Shown here: positions 27,355 through 34,872 of the stretch, one piece after another | Numbering within the stretch: position 1 is the first letter of the stretch | Layout of the letters: every line of letters begins with the position of its first letter | Assembly (NCBI GenBank): GCA_013286385.1 | Contig: JABDFU010000016.1 | Span: 1 to 41,541 of the forward strand | Origin: Bacteroidota bacterium | GTDB lineage: Bacteria > Bacteroidota > Bacteroidia > JABDFU01 | Length of the DNA: 41,541 bases | Direction of reading: 5' to 3' | Notes under the pieces: model-generated | Database searches by the model: none | What the model saw: the letters and a program-made list of their open reading frames with translations, nothing else | What the model was told of the DNA's origin: nothing | Translations under genes and position numbers: made by a program

Positions 27355-28290
27355 ATGGAAAATCAAGGAACGGGAAGCCAGGGATTAGAAAACCAGGGGG
27401 CAGAAAGCCAGGGAACAGAAAATCAGGAAAAGGCGGAGGAGGCTCAAAGCTATAATTATAAAGGATTCGGGCATCCTGCAGGAGGAAGGGTACTTGGGGG
27501 CCTTGTAATAGTGGCTGTAGGTGTTGCATTACTGCTTGAAAAAACGGGCTACTCTATGCCAGCCTGGTTATTTACCTGGAAATCACTTTTGATTGTTATC
27601 GGTATTTACATTGGCGCCCGTCATTTATTCAGGGGGATTTTCTGGCTGATACCGGTACTGGTTGGTTCGGCGTTTCTTGCCGGAGATTTTATTCCGGGGT
27701 TCAATATTGAAAATTACGTATGGCCTATAGTCATATTGTTCATTGGCCTGTCAATGATTCTCAGACCGGGAGGCCGTTTCAGGAATCACTATTGGCGTGG
27801 TCACGATTGGCGCCATCACGATTGGAAACATCAGGGAAAAGCTGCCCAGTTCAGATTTCAGCACAGGATGCGGCACAGGCATCACTTCCGCGGACAGGGC
27901 TGGGAGAATTGGGCTCCTGAAGATCGTTCACCGGGAGGCGCTACATCCGGACAGGACCGGCTTGATGAAGTCTATGTGTTCAGCGGAACAAAAAAGACCA
28001 TTATCTCTAAAGAATTCAGAGGCGGTGAGATGACCTGCGTATTCGGAGGAGCCGAACTCGATCTCAGTCAGGCCGATATTAACGGTAAGGTGTACCTCGA
28101 ACTGAACATGGTTTTCGGCGGAGCAAAACTGGTTATCCCTCCCCATTGGCAGGTTCAGACCTCCGATATTGTTGCTTTTATGGGTGGAGTAGAAGACAAG
28201 CGTCCGGGGACTGACTTGCCTGATTCCACTAAAGTTCTTATCCTTAGCGGTAATTCGGTTTTCGGAGGAATTGTAATCAGCAGCCATTGA
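27355..28290 (+). CDS. LiaF-like membrane protein (cell-envelope stress sensor type)
   Basis: 311 residues. An N-terminal Gln/Asn/Glu/Gly tail of about 40 residues contains a 10-residue tandem repeat. Three to four short transmembrane helices follow (VLGGLVIVAVGVALLL, SLLIVIGIYIGA, FWLIPVLVGSAFLAG, WPIVILFIGLSMIL). A His/Arg/Trp-rich cytoplasmic or exposed stretch of about 50 residues comes next. A C-terminal beta-helix-like domain closes the protein (GEMTCVFGGAELDLSQADI, LELNMVFGGAKLVIPP, NSVFGGIVI), the repeated FGG pattern of LiaF C-terminal domains. It probably senses envelope damage and tunes the kinase encoded directly downstream (4-base overlap). Confidence 0.85.
   Translation: MENQGTGSQGLENQGAESQGTENQEKAEEAQSYNYKGFGHPAGGRVLGGLVIVAVGVALLLEKTGYSMPAWLFTWKSLLIVIGIYIGARHLFRGIFWLIPVLVGSAFLAGDFIPGFNIENYVWPIVILFIGLSMILRPGGRFRNHYWRGHDWRHHDWKHQGKAAQFRFQHRMRHRHHFRGQGWENWAPEDRSPGGATSGQDRLDEVYVFSGTKKTIISKEFRGGEMTCVFGGAELDLSQADINGKVYLELNMVFGGAKLVIPPHWQVQTSDIVAFMGGVEDKRPGTDLPDSTKVLILSGNSVFGGIVISSH
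27358..27429 (+). repeat. 30-bp in-frame minisatellite
   Basis: Two full 30-base units (27358-27387 and 27388-27417) and the start of a third encode ENQGxxSQGx decapeptides at the very N-terminus of the LiaF-like protein. Because the unit is a multiple of three, copy-number change would alter tail length without a frameshift. Confidence 0.7.
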
Positions 28291-29333
28291 TTGCATCGAA
28301 CAAATACCTGTGGATATTTCTGCTTTTTTTTGTGGCCTGGATTCCGCTGCAGGCTTTGCTCCTGGTCTGGTACGGAACAGAACCCGTTCTTGCATGGCCC
28401 GATGCAGTGATCAGCAATCTCATCTTGTCCTTTACCTGTTTTGACGTTCGTCTGATCATGCGCTATTACAGTTCAGAAAAACGGGCCTGGTACATGCCCC
28501 TGCTCTGGACAAGCGGACTGTCCATGATTTCTTTGCTTCTTCTGAAGTTCGCCGCAGGGTATTTTTACAGGGACGATCGGGGCAGTTTGTATTTATTCAG
28601 GCAGTCGCTCCCCCTCCGGCTGTTATTTAATTTTTGTGTGATAGGGGCTTTTGTTTTATTAGACCGCTTGTTGTACTATGTACATATCAGACAGGAAGAA
28701 AACAAACGTAAATCAGATCTCGAAAAAATAAGCAAAGACGCTGAATTGTCTTTGCTCAGGCAGCAGCTTCAACCCCATTTCTTATTTAATACGCTCAATT
28801 CTATCAGTTCCCTCATTGGAACCCAGCCCGAAGAGGCCCGCAAAATGATACAGCAATTGTCTGATTTTTTCAGGGCCACGGTACGTAAGGATGATCAGAA
28901 TTTTGTGGACCTGGGCTCTGAACTCACCCAGTTGCAGCTCTATCTGGACATCGAAAAACTCAGATTCGGAGACCGGTTGACTGTACAGATCGATACAGAA
29001 AATTCCTGCCTTGCACTGAGACTGCCGCCACTGTTACTTCAGCCGCTGGTAGAAAACGCAATTAAATTCGGGCTTTACGGAACGTATGGAAACGTCCTGA
29101 TCCGAATCGGGGTCTGGGTTGAAAAAGAAAAAACGGGGAACGGAAATTTGATCGTACAGATAGAAAACCCCTTTGACCCTCAGACTGCGCAATCTGAAAA
29201 TGGAACAGGCTTCGGTCTTCGCTCGGTAAAGCGAAGACTGTACCTTCTTTTTTCGCGGAATGACCTTGTGCAGACTCGTATAAATGATCAGTTATTTGCA
29301 GTAACGCTTAAACTTCCACAAACAAAAAGCTAA
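28287..29333 (+). CDS. LytS/YehU-type sensor histidine kinase
   Basis: 348 residues. The start is taken as the TTG at 28287, overlapping the upstream stop by 4 bases; there is no ATG before the first membrane helix, and the reading MIASNKYLWIFLLFFVAW gives a sensible first helix. Four hydrophobic segments lie before residue 135, then a helical linker. The His_kinase phospho-acceptor motif is LRQQLQPHFLFNTLN with His164. Asn in PLVENAIKFG and the GTGFGLRSVKRRL loop complete the ATP-binding domain. It phosphorylates the LytTR regulator 14 bases downstream. A run of eight T (28324-28331) lies in the first helix codons. Confidence 0.92.
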   Translation: MIASNKYLWIFLLFFVAWIPLQALLLVWYGTEPVLAWPDAVISNLILSFTCFDVRLIMRYYSSEKRAWYMPLLWTSGLSMISLLLLKFAAGYFYRDDRGSLYLFRQSLPLRLLFNFCVIGAFVLLDRLLYYVHIRQEENKRKSDLEKISKDAELSLLRQQLQPHFLFNTLNSISSLIGTQPEEARKMIQQLSDFFRATVRKDDQNFVDLGSELTQLQLYLDIEKLRFGDRLTVQIDTENSCLALRLPPLLLQPLVENAIKFGLYGTYGNVLIRIGVWVEKEKTGNGNLIVQIENPFDPQTAQSENGTGFGLRSVKRRLYLLFSRNDLVQTRINDQLFAVTLKLPQTKS

Positions 29334-29347
29334 CATGTATTGACAAA

Positions 29348-30139
29348 ATGATAAAAGCGATTGTGATAGACGATGAACCCCTGGCCATTTCCCTGATCAG
29401 GGATTACCTGCGATCATTCACGGCCATAGAGCTTGTGAAGGAATGCAGAAACGGAGAAGATGCGCTGAAGGCCATTGCGGAGCACAAGCCCGATCTTATT
29501 TTTCTTGATATACAGATGCCTAAGATCAGCGGATTTGAAGTACTCGAACTTTTAGAAGAGCCCCTGCCTTTGGTAATATTCAGCACAGCCTATGATGAAT
29601 ATGCTGTTAAGGCATTTGAGCAAAATGCGGTGGATTACCTGCTCAAACCCTACAGCAAGGAACGGTTTGACAAAGCCGTAAATAAAGCCCTGAATGCGAG
29701 TGCGGGCAACCCGGCAAGTGGTACTGCCAGTGGCGTTGTAAGTGGCATTGGAAGCAGAAAAATGGATAACCTGATCAGCGCTTCTTCGGGACCGGGGCAT
29801 CAACTGAACAAAGTCGTTGTGCGATCGGGGAATGCTGTGCGCATTATTCCTTTGCAGGAGATTCAGTATTTGGAGGCTTACGATGATTATGTGAAGATCA
29901 ACACCGCGAATGATTGTTTTCTTAAAAAGAAAACCATGCAGTATTTCGAAGACGCGCTGAATCCGGATGAATTTTTAAGGGTGCACCGCTCCTTTATTTT
30001 AAAGCTTGATCAGATTACAAAAATTGAACCCGAAGGCAGAGAGAGTCACGTTGCAGTTCTAAAAAGCGGAACTAAAATTCCCTTGAGTAAAACCGGATTT
30101 GCAAAATTAAAGCAATCACTGGGTTTGACCGGCCATTGA
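29348..30139 (+). CDS. LytTR-family response regulator
   Basis: 263 residues. The receiver domain has the acidic pocket Asp8-Asp9, phospho-acceptor Asp54 in LIFLDIQMPKISG, the switch region STAYDEYA and Lys in YLLKPYS. A linker of about 20 residues, rich in Ser/Gly/Ala and repetitive (SGTASGVVSGIGS), joins it to a LytTR DNA-binding domain (IIPLQEIQYLEAYDDYVKI, FLRVHRSFILKLDQI, IPLSKTGFAKL). It pairs with the LytS kinase; targets are likely envelope genes, possibly its own operon. No binding repeats could be identified with confidence. Confidence 0.94.
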   Translation: MIKAIVIDDEPLAISLIRDYLRSFTAIELVKECRNGEDALKAIAEHKPDLIFLDIQMPKISGFEVLELLEEPLPLVIFSTAYDEYAVKAFEQNAVDYLLKPYSKERFDKAVNKALNASAGNPASGTASGVVSGIGSRKMDNLISASSGPGHQLNKVVVRSGNAVRIIPLQEIQYLEAYDDYVKINTANDCFLKKKTMQYFEDALNPDEFLRVHRSFILKLDQITKIEPEGRESHVAVLKSGTKIPLSKTGFAKLKQSLGLTGH

Positions 30140-30162
30140 GCGGGTGATTCCTTCAAATCCTT

Positions 30163-30170
30163 TATATTTG
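30163..30170 (+). promoter_or_regulatory. Bacteroidota -7 box of the SDR gene
   Basis: TATATTTG (exact TAnnTTTG) ends 13 bases before the ATG at 30184. A TTG at 30136-30138 is a possible -33 element, with a slightly long spacer of 24 bases. Confidence 0.5.
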
Positions 30171-30183
30171 TCAAAAACAGGAA

Positions 30184-30972
30184 ATGAATCTCGACTTAAG
30201 CGGAAAGAATGCACTTGTTTGCGGAAGTACTCAGGGCATAGGAAAAGCAGTTGCGCTTGAACTGGCTCAATTGGGAGCGAATGTAATTCTGCTGGCAAGA
30301 GATGAAGAAAAGCTGAAAAGCACCCTGGCCGAACTTTCTGTGTCTGCTGCCCGGCGACACCGCTATTTGTGTTCTGATTTTGGGGACCCTGCCGATCTGA
30401 GATCCAAAGTTGAAAAACTAATTGCCGAACTTCAGATTATTCACATTCTGGTTAACAACACAGGCGGACCTGCCGGCGGACCCGCTCTGTCTGCTAAATC
30501 AGAGGAGTTTGTTCAGACCTTCTCCAACCACCTGCTCTGCAATCATCTGTTGGTACAGGTTCTGGCCGAAGGGATGAAAAAAGCGAAATACGGGAGGATT
30601 ATCAATATTATTTCCACTTCTGTGAAACAACCCATCAAAGGTCTGGGCGTTTCGAACACGATCAGGGCTGCTGTGGCCAACTGGGCCAAAACACTGGCTG
30701 GCGAGCTGGGTCCTTTCGGGGTTACAGTTAACAATGTCTTACCCGGAGCTACGCTCACCGGACGCCTGAGCTCATTGCTTGAAGCAAAGGCTCAGAAAAC
30801 AGCCCTGTCTCTGGATCAGCTGAAGAAAGACATGCTGGATGAAATTCCTGCGGGCCGTTTTGCTGACCCGTCAGAAGTTGCCGCCGCGGTGGCTTTTTTG
30901 GCCACGCCCGCCGCAGGGTATATCAACGGGATTAATGTTCCGGTGGATGGGGGAAGAACGATGTCCCTTTAA
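30184..30972 (+). CDS. SDR-family oxidoreductase lacking the canonical Tyr-x3-Lys
   Basis: 262 residues with the classical short-chain dehydrogenase fold. The cofactor loop is GSTQGIG (14-20), followed by LVNNTGGPAGG (89-99) and NIISTS with Ser144/Ser146. The C-terminal block NVLPGATLTGRL and the end INVPVDGG are also present. At the place of the catalytic YxxxK the protein reads Ser157-Asn-Thr-Ile-Arg161 followed by AAVANWAKTL, so Tyr and Lys are replaced by Ser and Arg. I associate this SNxxR form with a beta-ketoacyl-ACP-reductase-like subgroup that lacks the standard Tyr. The substrate is unknown; a 3-oxoacyl reductase role is only by fold similarity. It is convergent with the response regulator at 30991. 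Confidence 0.88.
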   Translation: MNLDLSGKNALVCGSTQGIGKAVALELAQLGANVILLARDEEKLKSTLAELSVSAARRHRYLCSDFGDPADLRSKVEKLIAELQIIHILVNNTGGPAGGPALSAKSEEFVQTFSNHLLCNHLLVQVLAEGMKKAKYGRIINIISTSVKQPIKGLGVSNTIRAAVANWAKTLAGELGPFGVTVNNVLPGATLTGRLSSLLEAKAQKTALSLDQLKKDMLDEIPAGRFADPSEVAAAVAFLATPAAGYINGINVPVDGGRTMSL

Positions 30973-30990
30973 TCAGTTATTCGCTAATCG

Positions 30991-31695
30991 CTATTTATTG
31001 ATCAGTAACTTAAACCCCTTCCCGTGGACATTGATGATCTCCACTTTCGGGTCATCTTTTAAATATTTGCGCAGTTTCGTTACAAAGACATCCATGCTGC
31101 GGCTGTTGAAATAATTATCGTCTTTCCAGATACTGTTCAGCGCAAAATTTCGGTCGAGGATGTCGTTTTTGTGCAGACACAGTAAACGCAGCAAATCAGC
31201 TTCTTTGGTAGTAAGAAACTGCTCTTTTTTATTGGCTTTCAGCGTTTGGTTCTCGCAGTCAAAGTGGTAAATGCCAATATCGAATTCTTTAATCGAATCG
31301 TCGGCGCTGATCTGGTTTTTGGTTCTGCGAAGAATAGCGTTTAGTCTGAGCAGCAATTCCTCCATGCTGAAGGGTTTGGTTATGTAATCGTCAGCCCCTG
31401 AGTTAAAACCTTCGATGGCGTCTTCTTTCATTGATTTTGCAGTCAGAAAAACAATGGGAACTGTTTTATTCATAGCTCTGATTTCCCGGGCCAGCGTAAA
31501 GCCGTCTTTCATCGGCATCATCACATCAAGAAGACAAAGATCGAAACCGGATTTTTTAAACAGGTCAGCAGCTTCTTTTCCGTTTTTTGCCCAACTGACC
31601 ATATAATTTTTTGCCTCCAGGTATTCTTTCAGCAGGCCGCCCAGATTGTTATCATCTTCGGCGAGCACTATTTTGATTTTTTCTTTTGTATCCAT
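30991..31695 (-). CDS. OmpR/PhoB-family response regulator (RprY-like)
   Basis: 234 residues. The receiver has acidic residues in LAEDDNNLG, phospho-acceptor Asp57 in CLLDVMMPMKDGF, the LTAKS switch and Lys in DYITKPF. The winged-helix DNA-binding domain is at about 130-234 (LTTKEADLLRLLCLHKN, then SMDVFVTKLRKYLKDD and INVHGKGFKLLI). Its gene lies 14 bases after the sensor kinase on the same strand, so the two form an operon. The combination resembles Bacteroides RprX/RprY, which responds to envelope or oxidative stress, but the assignment to that exact system is inference. Confidence 0.94.
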   Translation of the reverse strand: MDTKEKIKIVLAEDDNNLGGLLKEYLEAKNYMVSWAKNGKEAADLFKKSGFDLCLLDVMMPMKDGFTLAREIRAMNKTVPIVFLTAKSMKEDAIEGFNSGADDYITKPFSMEELLLRLNAILRRTKNQISADDSIKEFDIGIYHFDCENQTLKANKKEQFLTTKEADLLRLLCLHKNDILDRNFALNSIWKDDNYFNSRSMDVFVTKLRKYLKDDPKVEIINVHGKGFKLLINK

Positions 31696-31709
31696 GTTGT
31701 CTTTGCGGG

Positions 31710-33311
31710 TTATGCCGTCTTTGGTAAAAATAAAATAAATGTGCTTCCTTTTCCGGGTTCACTTTCGACTTTAACGCTGCCCCCGTGTTTTTCAATTACG
31801 GCTTTTACATAGCTTAGGCCTAACCCAAACCCCTTAGTATTGTGAAGGTTTCCGGTAGGTACTCGGTATAGGGTGTCAAATATTTTCTTTTGATTTTCTT
31901 TGTTGATGCCTATTCCGTTGTCTTTCACCAGGATCTCGATTCCTTCAGGGACCTCACGCGTACTGACTTTGATTTTTGGTTTTTGCTCGCAGTATTTGAG
32001 CGCATTGTCGAACAGATTCAGAATAATATTGCTTAAATGGACTTTATCAACCTGAATAAGTGCGGGATTTAAATTGAACTCGGTAACAATTTCTCCTTCC
32101 TTGTTTTCGACCTGAAGCCCGATGTTGCTTATGCATTGAAGGATCAGCTGTTGAACGTCCGTATCCTGTAGCTTAAGTTTAAATTCTGCTTTGTCCAGAA
32201 TGGCGGTTTGCAAAATATTTTCAACCAGGATACCCAGGCGCTTGTTTTCTTCAGCGATAACTTTCAGGTAATTGCTTGTTCGTTCAGGGGATTTGCTTAC
32301 CGTTGAATCGTTCAGCACTTCGCAGGCAAGGGAAATCGTTGAAATGGGGGTTTTGAATTCGTGCGTCATGTTATTGATAAAATCATTTTTAATTTCAGAT
32401 AATTTTTTTTGCCTGAGAATAACTGAAATTGAATAATAAAAGGAAAACACAAGGGCAAGTATAAGCAAGGCCGATCCGCCCAGCATGAGCCAGAGTTTTC
32501 TGAAAATATAATTGGTCTGATGCGGGAAAAACAAGGCCAGGTATTGGGGCTGAATAAATACATTGTCAGGGGTCAGATTTACCCGGTAAGGTGATTCAAC
32601 CATTTTTTTCAACCGCCCGGTGGGGCTTTTGATCTGGTTGTTGTTCAGAACTGCGAAATGAAACCGGGCATCGATCCCCTGATCGCTGAGGGCGTCCCGA
32701 ATGAGTGAATCGAGAAGTACGGTATCGATTTTTTGCTGGTAATCGTTGTAGATATTAACGCTGACCAGTTCATCGAAAATATCGTTTACTACATCTGAGC
32801 GGTGCGTCACCCACCGGTAGCGCTCATCTGATGTGTCAAACCGTTTTACGTTGAGTGAATCGGATGTCCATAAATTGCCCAGGTTAAAGGATTTGTCTCT
32901 TAAGGAGTCGTCGCTGAAATGTTTTTCCCTTTTCTTCTTCACCACCACTCCGTTTGAATCGCTGCTGAATTCTTCTATAAGCTGAACCTCAACCCTTTTG
33001 TTGTTTACATTTATTTTGTTGATGTCTGAAGTGCTGTCGGCACTCATCCGGGCAGAATTTTTAAGGGAGTCGTTGTCCATCAGCCATCGCATCCCTTGTT
33101 TTCTGAAATTGAGACGGTGTGTTATCCGGGCGGCCGTAGATGTTTTTTCAAATTTGCCGACCACGGCATTCAATGCGTCGTTTACATTCTGGTCAAATAG
33201 CTGTTCCTTTAAACTGAGGGCGTTTTTGGCCCAGTAAAGCTGGGTAAGAATAAGGCCCACCAGAGCTGCGCAAATCAGAATGGTAACGAGTTGTATGTTG
33301 TATCGGTTCAC
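31710..33311 (-). CDS. Two-component sensor histidine kinase (RprX-like)
   Basis: 533 residues from the GTG at 33311 (MNRYNIQLVTILICAALVG, first helix). TTG codons further upstream would add up to 12 residues but overlap the predicted -7 box. A large extracytoplasmic region (about 35-265, charged and helical) lies between two membrane segments; the second reads LMLGGSALLILALVFSFYY. The HisKA motif NNMTHEFKTPIST has His317. ATP-binding boxes are present: NLFDNALKYC, VKDNGIGIN and GFGLGLSYVKAV. It phosphorylates the downstream OmpR-type regulator. It is divergent from the aldehyde dehydrogenase with 81 bases between starts, so shared control is possible. Confidence 0.92.
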   Translation of the reverse strand: MNRYNIQLVTILICAALVGLILTQLYWAKNALSLKEQLFDQNVNDALNAVVGKFEKTSTAARITHRLNFRKQGMRWLMDNDSLKNSARMSADSTSDINKINVNNKRVEVQLIEEFSSDSNGVVVKKKREKHFSDDSLRDKSFNLGNLWTSDSLNVKRFDTSDERYRWVTHRSDVVNDIFDELVSVNIYNDYQQKIDTVLLDSLIRDALSDQGIDARFHFAVLNNNQIKSPTGRLKKMVESPYRVNLTPDNVFIQPQYLALFFPHQTNYIFRKLWLMLGGSALLILALVFSFYYSISVILRQKKLSEIKNDFINNMTHEFKTPISTISLACEVLNDSTVSKSPERTSNYLKVIAEENKRLGILVENILQTAILDKAEFKLKLQDTDVQQLILQCISNIGLQVENKEGEIVTEFNLNPALIQVDKVHLSNIILNLFDNALKYCEQKPKIKVSTREVPEGIEILVKDNGIGINKENQKKIFDTLYRVPTGNLHNTKGFGLGLSYVKAVIEKHGGSVKVESEPGKGSTFILFLPKTA

Positions 33312-33317
33312 GTATAC

Positions 33318-33325
33318 CAAATTTA
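33318..33325 (-). promoter_or_regulatory. -7 box of the sensor kinase operon
   Basis: On the minus strand TAAATTTG (exact TAnnTTTG) is read, ending 6 bases before the GTG at 33311. This supports that start and predicts a nearly leaderless message. Confidence 0.45.
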
Positions 33326-33377
33326 ACCTATCCCGGCAGATGCCCAACCGACTTAACCTTTTTTAACATATTCCCCG

Positions 33378-33385
33378 TATATTCG
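33378..33385 (+). promoter_or_regulatory. Near-consensus -7 box of the aldehyde dehydrogenase
   Basis: TATATTCG matches 7 of 8 positions of TAnnTTTG and ends 7 bases before the ATG at 33393. No convincing -33 element is seen. Confidence 0.35.
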
Positions 33386-33392
33386 TACAGGG

Positions 33393-34838
33393 ATGGAACG
33401 ACTGAGAAATTATATTGATGGTGTCCTGGTTGCTCCGTTGGGAGGCGCGTACATCGACAATTACAATCCGGCAACCGGCAACGTGTATTCGCAGATTCCC
33501 GACTCTGATGAAAGGGACGTAGAGCTGGCCTATGAGGCTGCAGCAAGAGCATTCCCTGCCTGGTCCCGGACTGCAAAGGAAGAGCGCAGTGCGCTTTTGA
33601 TGCGAATTGCAGATCTGATCGACGCCCATCATGAAATGCTTTCGCGGGCCGAAAGTACGGATAACGGGAAACCCATTCAGCTTGCCCGCACAGTAGATAT
33701 TCCGCGGGCGGCGGCCAACTTCAGGTTTTATGCCACAGGTATTTTGCATCTTTCTTCGGAGGCAAACAGCATGGAAGAAACTGCAATTAATTATACGCTG
33801 AATGAACCTGCAGGTGTGGCAGGTTGTATTTCTCCCTGGAATCTGCCCTTGTATCTGTTTACCTGGAAAATAGCCCCCGCACTGGCTGCCGGCTGCACGG
33901 TTGTTGCAAAGCCTTCTGAAATCACACCCATGACGGCTTTTCTATTAAGCGAACTCTGCATTGCTGCAGGTTTGCCCAAAGGAGTTTTGAATATTGTTCA
34001 TGGGTACGGGCACAGGGTGGGCGCCGCTATAACGGCGCACCCTTCGATTCCTGTTATTTCCTTTACCGGGGGCACGAAAACAGGCGCCGGTATTGCCCGG
34101 ATAGCCGCTCCGCTTTTTAAAAAGCTTTCTCTTGAGCTGGGAGGAAAAAATCCCAACATCATTTTTGCCGACTGCGATTTCGAACAGATGCTGAAAATGA
34201 CCATGCATTCTTCTTTTTCAAATCAGGGCGAAATATGCCTTTGCGGTTCCCGTATTTTTATCGAGCGTCCGTTGTATGAAAAATTCAAACAGGCATTTGT
34301 AGAAAAAGCGAAGCAGCTGAAAGCCGGTGATCCGGCGGATGATAAAACCCGTCTTGGAGCCATTGTGTCAAAACAGCACAAGGAAAAAATTCTTTCCTAT
34401 ATAGCGCTGGCCAAAGACGAAGGTGGCACAGTTCTGTGTGGTGGCAATCAGGTGCAATTAAACGGGGAATGTGCCGGAGGCTGGTTCATCGAACCCACGG
34501 TCATTGAAGGTCTGGTCTTCGACTGCCGAACCAACCAGGAAGAAATTTTCGGTCCGGTAGTGACGCTGACTCCCTTTGACACGGAGGAAGAAGTGCTGGG
34601 CTATGCCAACAGTACCCAGTATGGTCTGGCGGGTATCATTTGGACCACTAACCTAAACAGGGCTCACCGCGTGGCTCAGCGCCTGCAATCGGGTATCATC
34701 TGGGTAAACTGCTGGCTGCTCCGTGACCTTAGAACACCTTTCGGCGGAATGAAGCAATCGGGAATGGGCCGTGAAGGAGGCTTTGAAGCGCTGAGGTTTT
34801 TTATGGAAGCAAAGAATGTTTGTATTAAATTAAGCTGA
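33393..34838 (+). CDS. Aldehyde dehydrogenase, probable 2-aminomuconate-semialdehyde dehydrogenase (ALDH8A1/AmnC-like)
   Basis: 481 residues. NAD-dependent aldehyde dehydrogenase motifs are present: SPWNLPLYLFTWKIAPALAA, KPSEITP, SFTGGTKTGAGI, the catalytic Glu in LELGGKNPN and catalytic Cys282 in NQGEICLCGSRIF, then EEIFGPVV. The C-terminal block WVNCWLLRDLRTPFGGMKQSG, with NCW and a following Arg, is what distinguishes ALDH8A1 and bacterial AmnC/NbaE (2-aminomuconate and 2-hydroxymuconate semialdehyde dehydrogenases) from other ALDHs. It would oxidise the ring-cleavage aldehyde of 3-hydroxyanthranilate; the product is the substrate of the RidA-type deaminase at 7695. General betaine/other aldehyde activity is the alternative. 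Confidence 0.88.
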   Translation: MERLRNYIDGVLVAPLGGAYIDNYNPATGNVYSQIPDSDERDVELAYEAAARAFPAWSRTAKEERSALLMRIADLIDAHHEMLSRAESTDNGKPIQLARTVDIPRAAANFRFYATGILHLSSEANSMEETAINYTLNEPAGVAGCISPWNLPLYLFTWKIAPALAAGCTVVAKPSEITPMTAFLLSELCIAAGLPKGVLNIVHGYGHRVGAAITAHPSIPVISFTGGTKTGAGIARIAAPLFKKLSLELGGKNPNIIFADCDFEQMLKMTMHSSFSNQGEICLCGSRIFIERPLYEKFKQAFVEKAKQLKAGDPADDKTRLGAIVSKQHKEKILSYIALAKDEGGTVLCGGNQVQLNGECAGGWFIEPTVIEGLVFDCRTNQEEIFGPVVTLTPFDTEEEVLGYANSTQYGLAGIIWTTNLNRAHRVAQRLQSGIIWVNCWLLRDLRTPFGGMKQSGMGREGGFEALRFFMEAKNVCIKLS

Positions 34839-34853
34839 TCGCTAGTATATTTG
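34819..34853 (+). promoter_or_regulatory. Promoter of the CoA-transferase gene
   Basis: TTTG at 34819-34822, a 23-base spacer and TATATTTG (34846-34853, exact TAnnTTTG) lie 19 bases before the ATG at 34873. The -33 element overlaps the 3' end of the upstream dehydrogenase. Confidence 0.55.
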
Positions 34854-34872
34854 TAAATCTTAAACCGAACAA

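Noticed and set aside
27305-27529. Pro/Phe/Leu-rich minus-strand frame opposite the LiaF-like N-terminus
   Set aside because: Repetitive only because it is the complement of the 30-base minisatellite.
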